A DNA stretch of 64,000 bases. Source: HGM12998 sp900756495 (GTDB taxonomy: Bacteria > Bacillota > Clostridia > Oscillospirales > Oscillospiraceae). Positions 1-7,341 of this stretch are shown in pieces. A program made the position numbers and the translations under genes. Where the stretch lies: contig CAUEFI010000017.1 of NCBI GenBank assembly GCA_958477305.1, positions 3,162 to 67,161 of the forward strand, given 5' to 3'. The first letter of the stretch is position 1; each line of letters begins with the position of its first letter. The notes beneath the pieces were generated by a model that saw only the letters and a program-made list of their open reading frames with translations, was not told the DNA's origin and did not search any database.

Positions 1-132
1 CAGCTCCTCAGAATCGCCCATGTGGGCCTTGATAGCGTCCTTGATTCCCTCGGCCTCTGCATGGGCCTCCTCAATCAGGCTTTGGAGCTGGCGCAGCTCC
101 CGGATCTTCATTTCCAGCTCGTTGGTGCTCAT
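1..132 (-). CDS. Hypothetical element-encoded protein (5' part only)
   Basis: Minus-strand reading frame that starts at an ATG at 132 behind a strong AAGGAGGT site and runs off the left edge, so only the first 44 residues are visible. The start reads MSTNELEMKIRELRQLQSLI and continues with a Glu/Lys-rich, probably coiled helix. Small proteins of this type are common near the ends of clostridial integrative elements, which suits the tRNA-type attachment site about 1.6 kb to the right. The role is unknown; the reading frame is convincing, the family assignment is from memory. Confidence 0.6.
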   Translation of the reverse strand, partial: MSTNELEMKIRELRQLQSLIEEAHAEAEGIKDAIKAHMGDSEEL

Positions 133-294
133 TGTATGTACCTCCTTGTGGTGTTGTCCAGGTGGCCGGGGGCTGTTAAGGGTTCCTTACCTCACTGTGT
201 CCCTTGAATCCTGTCCGGCTCTTATCTCGCGCTCCCTATTTGTTCTTCCGCTTTGACCTGTCTCTGGGGTGTTCCCCCTTGCTATGGTCTTATT

Positions 295-397
295 ATACAT
301 TGTACAATGTATTTTGTCCATTGGCATCTCGCCCAATCTTATACAATGTATCTTGTCTATTTTGTACATTGTATAATGTATCTTATTGTGCTATAAT
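295..397 (+). promoter_or_regulatory. Promoter with iterated palindromic operators for the TA module
   Basis: A sigma-A type promoter, TTGTAT (369-374), 17-nt spacer, TATAAT (392-397), precedes the RHH/antitoxin/toxin genes. Three copies of one motif surround it: a perfect 18-bp palindrome ATACATTGTACAATGTAT at 295-312, a single half-site ATACAATGTAT at 341-351, and TACATTGTATAATGTA at 365-380, which overlaps the -35 box. Repeated palindromes across the promoter are typical operators for ribbon-helix-helix antitoxins that repress their own operon, so the protein starting at 458 is the likely binder. The binding is inferred. Confidence 0.6.
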
Positions 398-457
398 GGT
401 TATGCTAGAAAAGGTGGGCGTATATTTAAGTTCCCCAACATACAAAGGAGGCGTAGC

Positions 458-685
458 ATGGCAGAGAAGAAGTTCAGCACCTATACAGGCTATACAGAAG
501 CCCGAAAAGCAGCAAACGCAAAGTATGAAGCAGAAACCGTTGAACGGATTTCTTTGGTGCTTCCCAAAGGTAAAAAAGCAATTATAAAGGCTCACACAGA
601 GCATACAGGCCAAAGCGTCAACGGCTTTATCAATGAAGCAATCGACGAGAAAATGGAGCGTGAAGGAGGCGAACAGAATGAGTAA
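458..685 (+). CDS. Ribbon-helix-helix DNA-binding protein (antitoxin-like)
   Basis: Seventy-five residues. The ATG at 458 is chosen because it follows AAAGGAGG at good spacing. The C-terminal half reads as an Arc/MetJ-type RHH fold: a short strand (ERISLVLPKG), then a helix-turn-helix with SVNGFINEAIDEKMER, the pattern seen in many element-borne Arc-like proteins. Its stop overlaps the start of the next gene, so it is translationally coupled to the antitoxin/toxin pair. It is a candidate repressor of this operon acting at the palindromes at 295-380. It could also be a third component of the toxin module. Confidence 0.65.
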   Translation: MAEKKFSTYTGYTEARKAANAKYEAETVERISLVLPKGKKAIIKAHTEHTGQSVNGFINEAIDEKMEREGGEQNE

Positions 686-887
686 CCGCGAATTGGCAAA
701 AGCCTTGATTGATCAGATACCCGAAAGCCGGCTTTTCTATGTTGTGGCCTATCTGCAAGGGGCCGCTGTCCCAGATGAAACACCAAACGCCGACACATTG
801 GAGGCGATGGCGGAACTGGACGGCGACGGCGGGCATAGGTTCACCGGCTCCACGGAACAGCTTTTTGCTGAATTGATGGGGGATTGA
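678..887 (+). CDS. Putative type II antitoxin, partner of YafQ-like toxin
   Basis: Sixty-nine acidic residues starting MSNRELAKALIDQIP. The ATG at 678 lies inside the end of the upstream RHH gene and has GAAGGAGG 5' of it. The protein lacks an obvious RHH fold; its acidic C-terminal tail (LDGDGGHRF...TEQLFAELMGD) looks like the toxin-wrapping segment of RelB/DinJ-type antitoxins. It ends 2 nt before the toxin start, the usual antitoxin-first order. Family membership is inferred mainly from position. Confidence 0.6.
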   Translation: MSNRELAKALIDQIPESRLFYVVAYLQGAAVPDETPNADTLEAMAELDGDGGHRFTGSTEQLFAELMGD

Positions 888-889
888 CT

Positions 890-1162
890 ATGCTGGATGT
901 CAGATACTCCACCAAATTCAAAAAGGATTTCAAGGCCTGCGTAAAACGCCGCTATAATATGGAACTATTACAGCAAATCATTGACACCCTGAGAATCCCC
1001 GACACTTTGCCGCCGAAAAATGTTGACCACAATTTGAGCGGGAATTATGCAGGTTATCGGGAGTGCCACATCTCCCCGGATTGGTTGTTGATTTACAGGC
1101 AGGATGGGAGTGAACTTTTACTTTACAGGACAGGGACACACGCCGATTTATTCGGAATGTAA
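890..1162 (+). CDS. yafQ: YafQ-family type II toxin (mRNA interferase)
   Basis: Ninety residues with the RelE/YafQ signature: N-terminal YSTKFKKDFK, a central DHNLSGNYAGYRECHI segment, DWLLIYR strand, and the C-terminal RTGTHADLF in which the His matches the catalytic His of YafQ. Such toxins bind the ribosome and cut mRNA at the A site. The ATG at 890 is preferred over the TTG at 884 because it lies just after the antitoxin stop and has a GGGGG stretch upstream. It is the last intact gene of the module, on the tail of an integrated element. Confidence 0.8.
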   Translation: MLDVRYSTKFKKDFKACVKRRYNMELLQQIIDTLRIPDTLPPKNVDHNLSGNYAGYRECHISPDWLLIYRQDGSELLLYRTGTHADLFGM

Positions 1163-1287
1163 CGAAAGAGGCTTGTGGTGAGTCCGTGAACAGCTTTATA
1201 GTCCGAGCCATATCTGAGACTATAGAGCGGGACAACGCCGCTTCTGCAGCTTCTGAGGGGCCAGAAAAAGAAAAGCCCCAGGCATAG
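1162..1287 (+). pseudogene. Remnant of a ribbon-helix-helix protein (C-terminus only)
   Basis: Right after the YafQ stop, an open frame without any start codon or ribosome site encodes GESVNSFIVRAISETIERD and ends at TAG 1285-1287. This is a textbook second helix of an Arc-type RHH protein and closely resembles the end of the intact RHH protein at 458-685. It is best explained as the 3' end of a second RHH gene whose front was deleted. Confidence 0.5.
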
Positions 1288-1297
1288 CGCCCAGGGC

Positions 1298-1326
1298 TTG
1301 ACAGGATGGCCGGGGTGGCCTATAAT
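1298..1326 (+). promoter_or_regulatory. Consensus promoter for candidate antitoxin RNA
   Basis: TTGACA (1298-1303), exactly 17 nt, TATAAT (1321-1326): a perfect sigma-A consensus. No gene lies downstream on this strand. The only landmark is the hairpin at 1377-1411, so the likely product is an untranslated RNA of roughly 80 nt. Confidence 0.65.
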
Positions 1327-1332
1327 GAGCAC

Positions 1333-1415
1333 AGAAAGGGCGCTGCAACAAGCGGTTAGCCCAGGACAGGTATCAAGAGATAGCCGTTTCCTTGGCCGGG
1401 GCGGCTATCTCGCTT
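1333..1415 (+). ncRNA. Candidate small antitoxin RNA, convergent to a tiny membrane peptide gene
   Basis: Predicted transcript between the consensus promoter at 1298-1326 and the hairpin terminator at 1377-1411. It overlaps the 3' end of the mRNA for the 30-residue hydrophobic peptide on the other strand, so both RNAs would share the bidirectional terminator. This tail-to-tail arrangement is that of known type I systems such as txpA/RatA and fst/RNAII. The 5' part (1335-1358) resembles, in inverted orientation, the 5' leader of the peptide mRNA (1515-1545). The ends are estimated. Confidence 0.4.
1377..1411. terminator. Bidirectional hairpin terminator
   Basis: GAGATAGCCG (1377-1386) pairs perfectly with CGGCTATCTC (1402-1411); GCTTTTA follows on the plus strand. 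It lies between the convergent small RNA and the peptide gene and can serve both. Confidence 0.65.
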
Positions 1416-1497
1416 TTATGGTCAGTATGTAGGTCGCGATAACCAGACACACAAGAAACCGCAGTACAAAGTACAGCCGTCTCCTCCACATCAGCAT
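1405..1497 (-). CDS. Small hydrophobic peptide, candidate type I toxin
   Basis: Thirty residues beginning MLMWRRRLYFVLRFLVCLV: a short basic head and one membrane-spanning segment, ending TIKAR. It has an AAGGGAGGTG site; the ATG at 1491 (MWRRR...) is an alternative start with better spacing. A promoter TTGCCG, 17 nt, TATCCT lies upstream (minus strand, 1580 to 1552), and a bidirectional hairpin overlaps its last codons. Size, topology and a convergent consensus promoter fit type I toxins of the TxpA/Fst kind, which damage the membrane when unrepressed. No sequence family is claimed. Confidence 0.45.
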   Translation of the reverse strand: MLMWRRRLYFVLRFLVCLVIATYILTIKAR

Positions 1498-1551
1498 CAC
1501 CTCCCTTCCGGGAGTGTGACTAACCGCCTGCCGTTGTGCAGCGCCATAGAC

Positions 1552-1580
1552 AGGATAGCATAAAATTTGACAGGCGGCAA
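1552..1580 (-). promoter_or_regulatory. Promoter of the small hydrophobic peptide gene
   Basis: On the minus strand TTGCCG (1580-1575), 17-nt spacer, TATCCT (1557-1552). The predicted RNA starts near 1545 and leaves a leader of about 50 nt before the start codon. Confidence 0.45.
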
Positions 1581-1728
1581 GTATGAAAAGCCTTGACCCT
1601 TCAAAATACCCTTTAGCCGACAATCCGGGCTTTACTACCCTTTACAGTTATTGAATCTTCTAATATTAAAAGCTGGAGAATAAGCGGTATTTTACGTTTA
1701 TTTACTAAGAAAAAACGTTAATTTCTAA

Positions 1729-1751
1729 TTCGAATCCCTCCTACTCCGCCA
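1729..1751 (+). other. tRNA 3' end: probable attachment site of the integrated element
   Basis: TTCGAAT (T loop), CCCTC (T-stem 3' strand), CTACTCC (acceptor 3' strand), G discriminator, then CCA: a complete tRNA 3' terminus with nothing tRNA-like upstream. The preceding bases do not complement the T-stem, so it is a fragment, not a gene. Site-specific elements that enter at tRNA 3' ends leave exactly such a duplicate at their far end, and toxin-antitoxin cargo lies to its left. The G discriminator would suit tRNA-Asp or tRNA-Asn. The intact tRNA and integrase would lie left of this window. Confidence 0.7.
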
Positions 1752-1757
1752 AAATGA

Positions 1758-1798
1758 GAGGACAGAAAAGATGGGCTATCTTTTCTGTCCTCTATTTT
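1758..1798 (+). terminator. Rho-independent terminator after the tRNA end
   Basis: GAGGACAGAAAAGAT (1758-1772) pairs perfectly with 1778-1792 around a 5-nt loop and is followed by TATTTTT. It is the original terminator of the tRNA target gene, now next to the attachment site. Confidence 0.8.
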
Positions 1799-1828
1799 TC
1801 CATTTATCCCTGAAATAAAATTTCTGTC

Positions 1829-1856
1829 TTGCCGCCTGTGGAATCTATGCTATAAT
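1829..1856 (+). promoter_or_regulatory. Promoter of truA operon
   Basis: TTGCCG (1829-1834), 16-nt spacer, TATAAT (1851-1856), 32 nt before the truA ATG. Confidence 0.55.
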
Positions 1857-1888
1857 TCTGATATCTACAAAAATGGGATTGGGACGTT

Positions 1889-2638
1889 ATGCGAAACATT
1901 GCCTTGAAACTGATGTATGTGGGAACGGCTTATCACGGCTGGCAGGTTCAGAAAAACGCTGTGACCGTAGCAGAAACACTGGAGAGGGCCCTGGCTACCA
2001 TAGTGTGCCACCCGGTGAAGTGCACCGGCGCCGGGCGCACAGACGCCGGCGTCCACGCCGAGGTCTATGTGGCCAACTTCCGCACCACCTCCACAATCCC
2101 CTGCGACCGCATTCCCCTGGCGGTCAACACGCGGCTGCCCGACGACATCGTAGTGGTCAAGGCCACTGAGGTGCCCGAGGACTTTAACGCCATCGGCTCC
2201 TGTTTGAAAAAGGAGTACACTTACCGCATCTACAACAGCCGTCTGGGTAATGCATTTTATGTCAACCGGGCCTGGTTTTATCCCAAGCGCCTGGATGAGG
2301 CCGTGATGCAAGCCGCCGCCGATCGATTTGTCGGTACCCACGACTTTGCCGCCGTACGCTCAGTGGGCACCGAGACCAAAACCACGGTGCGGACAGTATA
2401 CTACTTTGACATTTCCCGCACGGAGGATCTCATTGCGTGCAGAGTCTGCGCCAACGGCTTCCTCTATAATATGGTGCGCGCTATGGTCGGCACCTGCGTC
2501 TATGCCGCCGACGGCAAATTTCCACCCGAGGCGGTCAGCGAGATTCTGGCGGGCAAAAACCGTACCGCCGCAGGGCCTACAGTACCTGCCGGCGGTCTGT
2601 ACATGACAAAGCTCTGGTATCGGGAGGACGTCCTTTGA
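1889..2638 (+). CDS. truA: tRNA pseudouridine(38-40) synthase TruA
   Basis: 249 residues, the normal length for TruA, which isomerises uridines 38-40 in the anticodon arm of tRNAs. The N-terminus (YVGTAYHGWQVQKNA) and the GAGRTDAGVHA motif around residues 47-57 are diagnostic; the Asp in RTDAGVHA is the catalytic nucleophile. The C-terminal FLYNMVRAMVGT segment is also conserved. Start is ATG 1889 after GGGATTGGGA. Its last codons overlap the start of the following DUF5711 gene, so the two are probably one operon with cvpA. Confidence 0.95.
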   Translation: MRNIALKLMYVGTAYHGWQVQKNAVTVAETLERALATIVCHPVKCTGAGRTDAGVHAEVYVANFRTTSTIPCDRIPLAVNTRLPDDIVVVKATEVPEDFNAIGSCLKKEYTYRIYNSRLGNAFYVNRAWFYPKRLDEAVMQAAADRFVGTHDFAAVRSVGTETKTTVRTVYYFDISRTEDLIACRVCANGFLYNMVRAMVGTCVYAADGKFPPEAVSEILAGKNRTAAGPTVPAGGLYMTKLWYREDVL

Positions 2639-3834
2639 ATCGAGATGAACAAGCCCCAAGGCAGAAAAGGCCCAGCCTCCTGCTGCGCTTTCTGGCCTTT
2701 TTGGTCACCCTGGCGCTGGTGCTGGGGGCCGTCTTTCTGGTGCTCAACTACGACAAACTGAATTTCGATGCTGTCAGGCGCTGGTTCTCCTACCGCTCTC
2801 TGGAGCGGAGCGACAACGGCCAGGCGGAGTCCTTCTCTTATGACGGCGGCAATACCAACCGCTTCACCCCGGTGGGCAGCGACCTTCTGGTCTGTACTGA
2901 AAATACCATCCGGCTCTATTCCGGGAGCGGCTCGGTCTATGTGGACGAAACGGTCTCTCTGGAACATCCGGCGGCGGACAGTGAAGGCAGCCGCGCCCTG
3001 GTCTATGACGCGGGGGGGCAGCACCTCTTTGCCTTTTCCGATCGGGCCCTTGCCTGGGATTTAACGCTGGATGACGACCTCTCCCTGCTCTCAGCCACCG
3101 TCAATTCTGCGGGCTATGCGGCGGTCACAGCCGAGCAAAACGGCTATAAGGGTTCCGTCACGGTATACGATCCCTCCGGCGCTTCGATCATGCGCCTAGC
3201 TCTGTCCAGCAGCTTTATTATGGATGCGGCGGTCTCCCCCGATTCCAAAACCCTGGCCGTCCTCACCATAGGACTGGAGGACGGCAATTTTGAGAGCCAG
3301 CTCTCCTTCTATTCTATGGACGAGTCCTCCTATACCATGGATGAGCATGCCGCAGAGCCCACCCCATCCGCCGTCTGTTCCCTAGGCAATGATGTGATTT
3401 TGGGGCTGCGATGGGGGAGCGGCGGCGTCTGGTGTCTGGGAGAGAGCGGCGCCGCCCTCGTCTCCCCCTCCGGCGAGCGCACTGCATCCACTGATTTCAC
3501 TGGACGCTATCTGAAAGAATTTTCTCTGGAGGGAGACGGCTTTGCGGCGGCCCTGGTGGGCAAGTACCGGGCTGGGACCTCCGCCGACCTCGTCGTACTT
3601 GCCGAGGACGGCGAAAGCCGTTCTCTCCCTGTGGAGGAGCAGGTCCTCTCTCTCTCCGCCGCCGGAAGATATATCGCCGTCCTCACCGCCGACCGTCTTG
3701 ACATCTACACCCAGGATCTGACGCTCTACAACACTCTGGAGGGCACCCAGAGCGCCCGCGCGGTCCTGATGCGTTCTGACGGCTCCGCCATGCTCATCGA
3801 CAGCGAGACCGCCCGTCTCTATGTCCCTCAGTAG
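2635..3834 (+). CDS. DUF5711-type membrane-anchored protein
   Basis: 399 residues from a TTG that overlaps the truA stop (TTGA), indicating translational coupling. A basic N-terminus is followed by one membrane segment (about residues 18-40, LLRFLAFLVTLALVLGAVFL) and a long outside domain of repeated short beta strands with many YD, SG and LxVL blades, resembling a beta-propeller. This matches my memory of the DUF5711 family in Clostridia, usually found next to cvpA as here. Function is unknown; an envelope role is likely from topology. Confidence 0.75.
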   Translation: MNRDEQAPRQKRPSLLLRFLAFLVTLALVLGAVFLVLNYDKLNFDAVRRWFSYRSLERSDNGQAESFSYDGGNTNRFTPVGSDLLVCTENTIRLYSGSGSVYVDETVSLEHPAADSEGSRALVYDAGGQHLFAFSDRALAWDLTLDDDLSLLSATVNSAGYAAVTAEQNGYKGSVTVYDPSGASIMRLALSSSFIMDAAVSPDSKTLAVLTIGLEDGNFESQLSFYSMDESSYTMDEHAAEPTPSAVCSLGNDVILGLRWGSGGVWCLGESGAALVSPSGERTASTDFTGRYLKEFSLEGDGFAAALVGKYRAGTSADLVVLAEDGESRSLPVEEQVLSLSAAGRYIAVLTADRLDIYTQDLTLYNTLEGTQSARAVLMRSDGSAMLIDSETARLYVPQ

Positions 3835-3882
3835 CATGCCCTGCCGTGACCGCCTGAACCGCCCGCTGGAGGGGCGCTGTTT

Positions 3883-4605
3883 ATGAGCTATCTCATCTTT
3901 GATCTTATTATTGTTATCGTTCTAATCATCTTTGCTGTCCATGGAGCCTATCGGGGGCTGATTCTGTCTCTTTGCGGCCTGCTGGCAGTGGTCGTCGCCT
4001 TTGTAGGGGCCGGCTATGCCGCACGGTCCCTCTCCCCCATGGTGGCGCAGGCGCTGGAGCCGCGCTTTGCCGCCGCCATTGAGGAGCGGCTGGACGCTGA
4101 GATACAGGACGCGCACTCCCCGGCGCTTCCGGATGAGGGGTCGGATGCGGACGCGGAAGGCGGGCTCCCCCTCCAGAGCGTCCTCAACGTCCTCAAGGAT
4201 ATGGGATTCTACGAGGATCTGGTCAACACAATCAACAGGGCCGTGGAGGAAGGGATGACAGCGGCGGCCGCTACCGCCGCCGCTGCTGTAGGAGCAGCTA
4301 TCGCCCAGTCAGTGGCCTATCTCGTCATCTTCCTGCTCGCCTTCTTCCTCATCCTCCTGGTCTGGAAGCTCATCAGCCACGCCCTGGATCTGGTGGCGCG
4401 GCTTCCCGGCCTCCACTTTCTCAACAAGACCGGGGGGGCCCTCTTTGGACTTCTCAAGGCCTGTATCCTCCTCTTTGTCGCGGCCTGGCTCATCCAGTAC
4501 CTAGGCAACTGGATTCCGGAGGAGACCGTGGCGAAAACTCACCTGCTGAAATTTTTCATGAAGACCAATCCCTTTGAACTCATCAGCAGATTTTCCATCA
4601 AATAA
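3883..4605 (+). CDS. CvpA family membrane protein
   Basis: 240 residues; ATG 3883 follows GGAGGGG. The N-terminus (LIFDLIIVIVLIIFAVHGAYRGL) with HGAYRGLILS is the hallmark of CvpA proteins, followed by a second hydrophobic stretch, an acidic loop of about 60 residues (DEGSDADAEGG) and two further membrane segments from about 140 to 210. CvpA is needed for colicin V production and envelope integrity in Escherichia coli; its role in Firmicutes is not settled. It lies 48 nt after the DUF5711 gene. Confidence 0.85.
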   Translation: MSYLIFDLIIVIVLIIFAVHGAYRGLILSLCGLLAVVVAFVGAGYAARSLSPMVAQALEPRFAAAIEERLDAEIQDAHSPALPDEGSDADAEGGLPLQSVLNVLKDMGFYEDLVNTINRAVEEGMTAAAATAAAAVGAAIAQSVAYLVIFLLAFFLILLVWKLISHALDLVARLPGLHFLNKTGGALFGLLKACILLFVAAWLIQYLGNWIPEETVAKTHLLKFFMKTNPFELISRFSIK

Positions 4606-4712
4606 AAGGGGCAGGATTCATACGCAGTTCATAATTTCGAGATAGAATTATTTTTCCGAGAGGGCCCGTCCCTCTTCTGATACCGCTTTTTCCCAAAGGA
4701 GTTGAAATAGAT

Positions 4713-7247
4713 ATGCAGCCTACACTCTGCACCAAGTGCCATAAAAATGTCGCCGTGGTCTTCATCCAGAAGATCGAGGGCGGCGTGACCAAAAGCGAGG
4801 GGCTGTGCCTCAAGTGCGCCAAGGACATGGGCATCAAGCCCGTAGAAGATATGATGCAGAAAATGGGCCTCACAGATGAGGATCTGGAGGGGCTCACCAA
4901 TGAGATGATGTCCGCCTTCGGCGGCGCGGAAGGTATGGAGGGCCTTATGGTCCCCGACGACGGGGAGGACGACGAGGACGACGAGGGCAAGACCGCCACC
5001 TTCCCCTTCCTCAACAAGCTCTTCGGCGCGGCCCAGAACGCCAATCCCGCCCCCCAGGGTGGGGAGGGCCAGCAGCGCCCCGGCCGGGAGGAGAAGAAGG
5101 GGGAGCGCGCCCCCAAGCGCAAGTTTCTGGAGAACTACTGCATCTCCCTGACCCAGAAGGCCTCCGACGGGAAGCTGGACCGTATCGTGGGCCGGGAGGA
5201 GGAGATCCAGCGCACCATTCAGATCCTCAACCGCCGCCAGAAGAACAACCCCTGTCTCATTGGCGAGCCTGGCGTGGGCAAGACCGCCATCGCCGAGGGC
5301 CTGGCCCAGCGCATTCAGGAAGGGGATGTGCCCTATAAGCTGCAGGATAAGGAGGTCTACCTGCTGGACTTGACCGCCCTGGTGGCGGGCACCCAGTTCC
5401 GGGGGCAGTTTGAGAGCCGCATGAAGGGGCTCATCGAGGAGATCAAGAAGCTGGGCAATATCATTCTGGTCATCGATGAGGTCCACAACATCGTGGGCGC
5501 CGGGGACGCCGAGGGCTCCATGAACGCCGCCAACATCCTCAAGCCCGCCCTCTCCCGGGGCGAGATTCAGGTCATTGGCGCCACCACCCTTACCGAATAC
5601 CGGAAATATATTGAGAAGGACTCGGCACTGGAGCGCCGCTTCCAGCCCGTCATGGTGGAGGAGCCCTCCATCGAGGACTCGGTCAAAATCCTGCGCGGCA
5701 TCGCGCCCTACTATGAGAAGTACCACTTCGTCTCCATCTCCCCTGAGATGTGCCGTCTGGCCGTCACCATGAGCGAGCGGTATATCACCGACCGCTATCT
5801 CCCCGACAAGGCCATCGACCTCATCGACGAGGCCTGCTCCGACGTAAACCTGCACAACAAGAATCTGGCCCGCCGGGTGGAGGTTCAGAAGGAGCTGGAG
5901 GAGTTGGGCCGGGAGCGGGAGGCCCTCATGGCAGAGGCCAACGACCGGGATTACAGGCGCCAGACCTCCCTCAAGAACAACGAGATGCGGCAGAATGAGT
6001 TGCGCCGCGAGCTCACAAAGCTGGCCGCCGAGCACGACGCTCTGGCCGCCGACCCCAATACCCCCGAGGCCCTGCGCTCCAATGAACACCGGCAGGCCAA
6101 CTTCCAGCGGGAGTTGAATATCCTCATCCGCGACCGTGAAAACCTGCTCTCCAGCGACTCCAGCCAGGACTACGAGCGCTTGGCCTCCATTAAGAGCCGG
6201 GAAATTCAGCTTCAGGAGGAGCTGGGCCGTCTGGACGCCCAGAGCGCGCCGCCTCTCACCGTGGAGCATCTGGCCCGGGTGATTGAGCTGTGGACCAAAA
6301 TACCCGCCAGCCAGATCCAGGAGCAGGAATACGAGCGTCTGGCCAAATTGGAGAACCGCCTCAAGGAGCATATCATCGGCCAGGACGAGGCCGTCCACGC
6401 CGTGGCGGCCGCCATCCGGCGGGGCCGGGTGGGCATCGCCTCCAAGCGCAAGCCCGTGTCCTTCATTTTTGTGGGCTCCACCGGCGTGGGCAAGACCGAG
6501 CTGGTCAAGCGCCTCTCCCAGGACCTCTTCAACTCTCCCGAGTCCCTCATCCGTCTGGACATGTCCGAGTTCATGGAGAAGCACAGCGTCTCCCGGATCA
6601 TCGGTTCCCCTCCGGGCTATGTGGGCTACGACGAGGCCGGCCAGCTCACAGAGAAGGTACGGCGCAAGCCCTACTGTGTCATCCTCTTTGACGAGATCGA
6701 GAAGGCCCATCCCGACGTGCTCAACGTCCTGCTGCAAATCCTGGACGACGGGCACATTACCGACGCCCACGGCCGGACGGTAAACTTTGAGAACACTGTC
6801 ATCGTCATGACCTCCAACGCCGGCAGCTCCACCAAGGGCGGCGGGGCGGTGGGCTTTGGCCGGACCGCCAGCGAACAGGGCAGGGAGAAGGTCATGAAGG
6901 CCCTGGAGGGCTTCCTCCGCCCCGAGTTCATCAACCGCGTGGACGAGATCGTCTACTTCAACCGCCTCTCTGAGGAGAACTTCAAGGCCATCGCTAAAAT
7001 CATGCTCACCGAGCTCAGAGACAACCTGAGCGAGAAGGGCATCACCTTCAGCTGGGACGAGGCTCTGTTGGACTACCTCACCCGGAAGTCCTACTCCATG
7101 ACTTACGGGGCCCGCAACCTGCGCCGCCTCATTCAGAAGGACCTGGAGGACGCCATCGCCACCAAAATCATCGACAGCTACCTCCACCCTCTGTCCCAGA
7201 TTCGGGCCACGGCGGAGGGGGATACCGTCACACTGCTGACCTTGTAA
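4713..7247 (+). CDS. clpC: ClpC-type AAA+ unfoldase with N-terminal zinc ribbon
   Basis: 844 residues. An N-terminal CTKC...CLKC zinc-binding module (residues 6-36), resembling the McsA/UvrB-associated type, replaces the classical Clp N-domain. An acidic linker follows, then AAA+ module 1 with Walker A GEPGVGKT at 184-191, a long charged coiled-coil middle domain, and AAA+ module 2 with Walker A GSTGVGKT at 588-595 and Walker B VILFDEIEKAHPD. A VGF tripeptide in GGGAVGFGR sits where ClpP-binding loops carry [LIV]GF, so it probably feeds ClpP. ATG 4713 has AAAGGAG. Monocistronic, with two hairpins after it. Confidence 0.92.
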   Translation: MQPTLCTKCHKNVAVVFIQKIEGGVTKSEGLCLKCAKDMGIKPVEDMMQKMGLTDEDLEGLTNEMMSAFGGAEGMEGLMVPDDGEDDEDDEGKTATFPFLNKLFGAAQNANPAPQGGEGQQRPGREEKKGERAPKRKFLENYCISLTQKASDGKLDRIVGREEEIQRTIQILNRRQKNNPCLIGEPGVGKTAIAEGLAQRIQEGDVPYKLQDKEVYLLDLTALVAGTQFRGQFESRMKGLIEEIKKLGNIILVIDEVHNIVGAGDAEGSMNAANILKPALSRGEIQVIGATTLTEYRKYIEKDSALERRFQPVMVEEPSIEDSVKILRGIAPYYEKYHFVSISPEMCRLAVTMSERYITDRYLPDKAIDLIDEACSDVNLHNKNLARRVEVQKELEELGREREALMAEANDRDYRRQTSLKNNEMRQNELRRELTKLAAEHDALAADPNTPEALRSNEHRQANFQRELNILIRDRENLLSSDSSQDYERLASIKSREIQLQEELGRLDAQSAPPLTVEHLARVIELWTKIPASQIQEQEYERLAKLENRLKEHIIGQDEAVHAVAAAIRRGRVGIASKRKPVSFIFVGSTGVGKTELVKRLSQDLFNSPESLIRLDMSEFMEKHSVSRIIGSPPGYVGYDEAGQLTEKVRRKPYCVILFDEIEKAHPDVLNVLLQILDDGHITDAHGRTVNFENTVIVMTSNAGSSTKGGGAVGFGRTASEQGREKVMKALEGFLRPEFINRVDEIVYFNRLSEENFKAIAKIMLTELRDNLSEKGITFSWDEALLDYLTRKSYSMTYGARNLRRLIQKDLEDAIATKIIDSYLHPLSQIRATAEGDTVTLLTL

Positions 7248-7255
7248 AATTTATG

Positions 7256-7325
7256 CGGTCTTACCGGAGCTATCCGGTAGGACCGCCGCCTGAAGCGCCC
7301 CGCCGGAAAATCCGGCGGGGCGCTT
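7256..7325 (+). terminator. Double hairpin terminator after clpC
   Basis: Two successive stem-loops: GCGGTC.TACCGG pairing across 7256-7288, then AGCGCCCCGCCGG (from 7294) with TCCGGCGGGGCGCT (to 7324). They separate clpC from the convergent araC-type gene and may stop transcription both ways, although no long T-run follows. Confidence 0.6.
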
Positions 7326-7341
7326 ACCGTGTCTCTGTCTG

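Noticed and set aside
4629..7187. 852-codon open frame antisense to clpC
   Set aside because: It mirrors the GC-rich codon pattern of clpC on the other strand, has no domain sense, and clpC itself has all AAA+ motifs.
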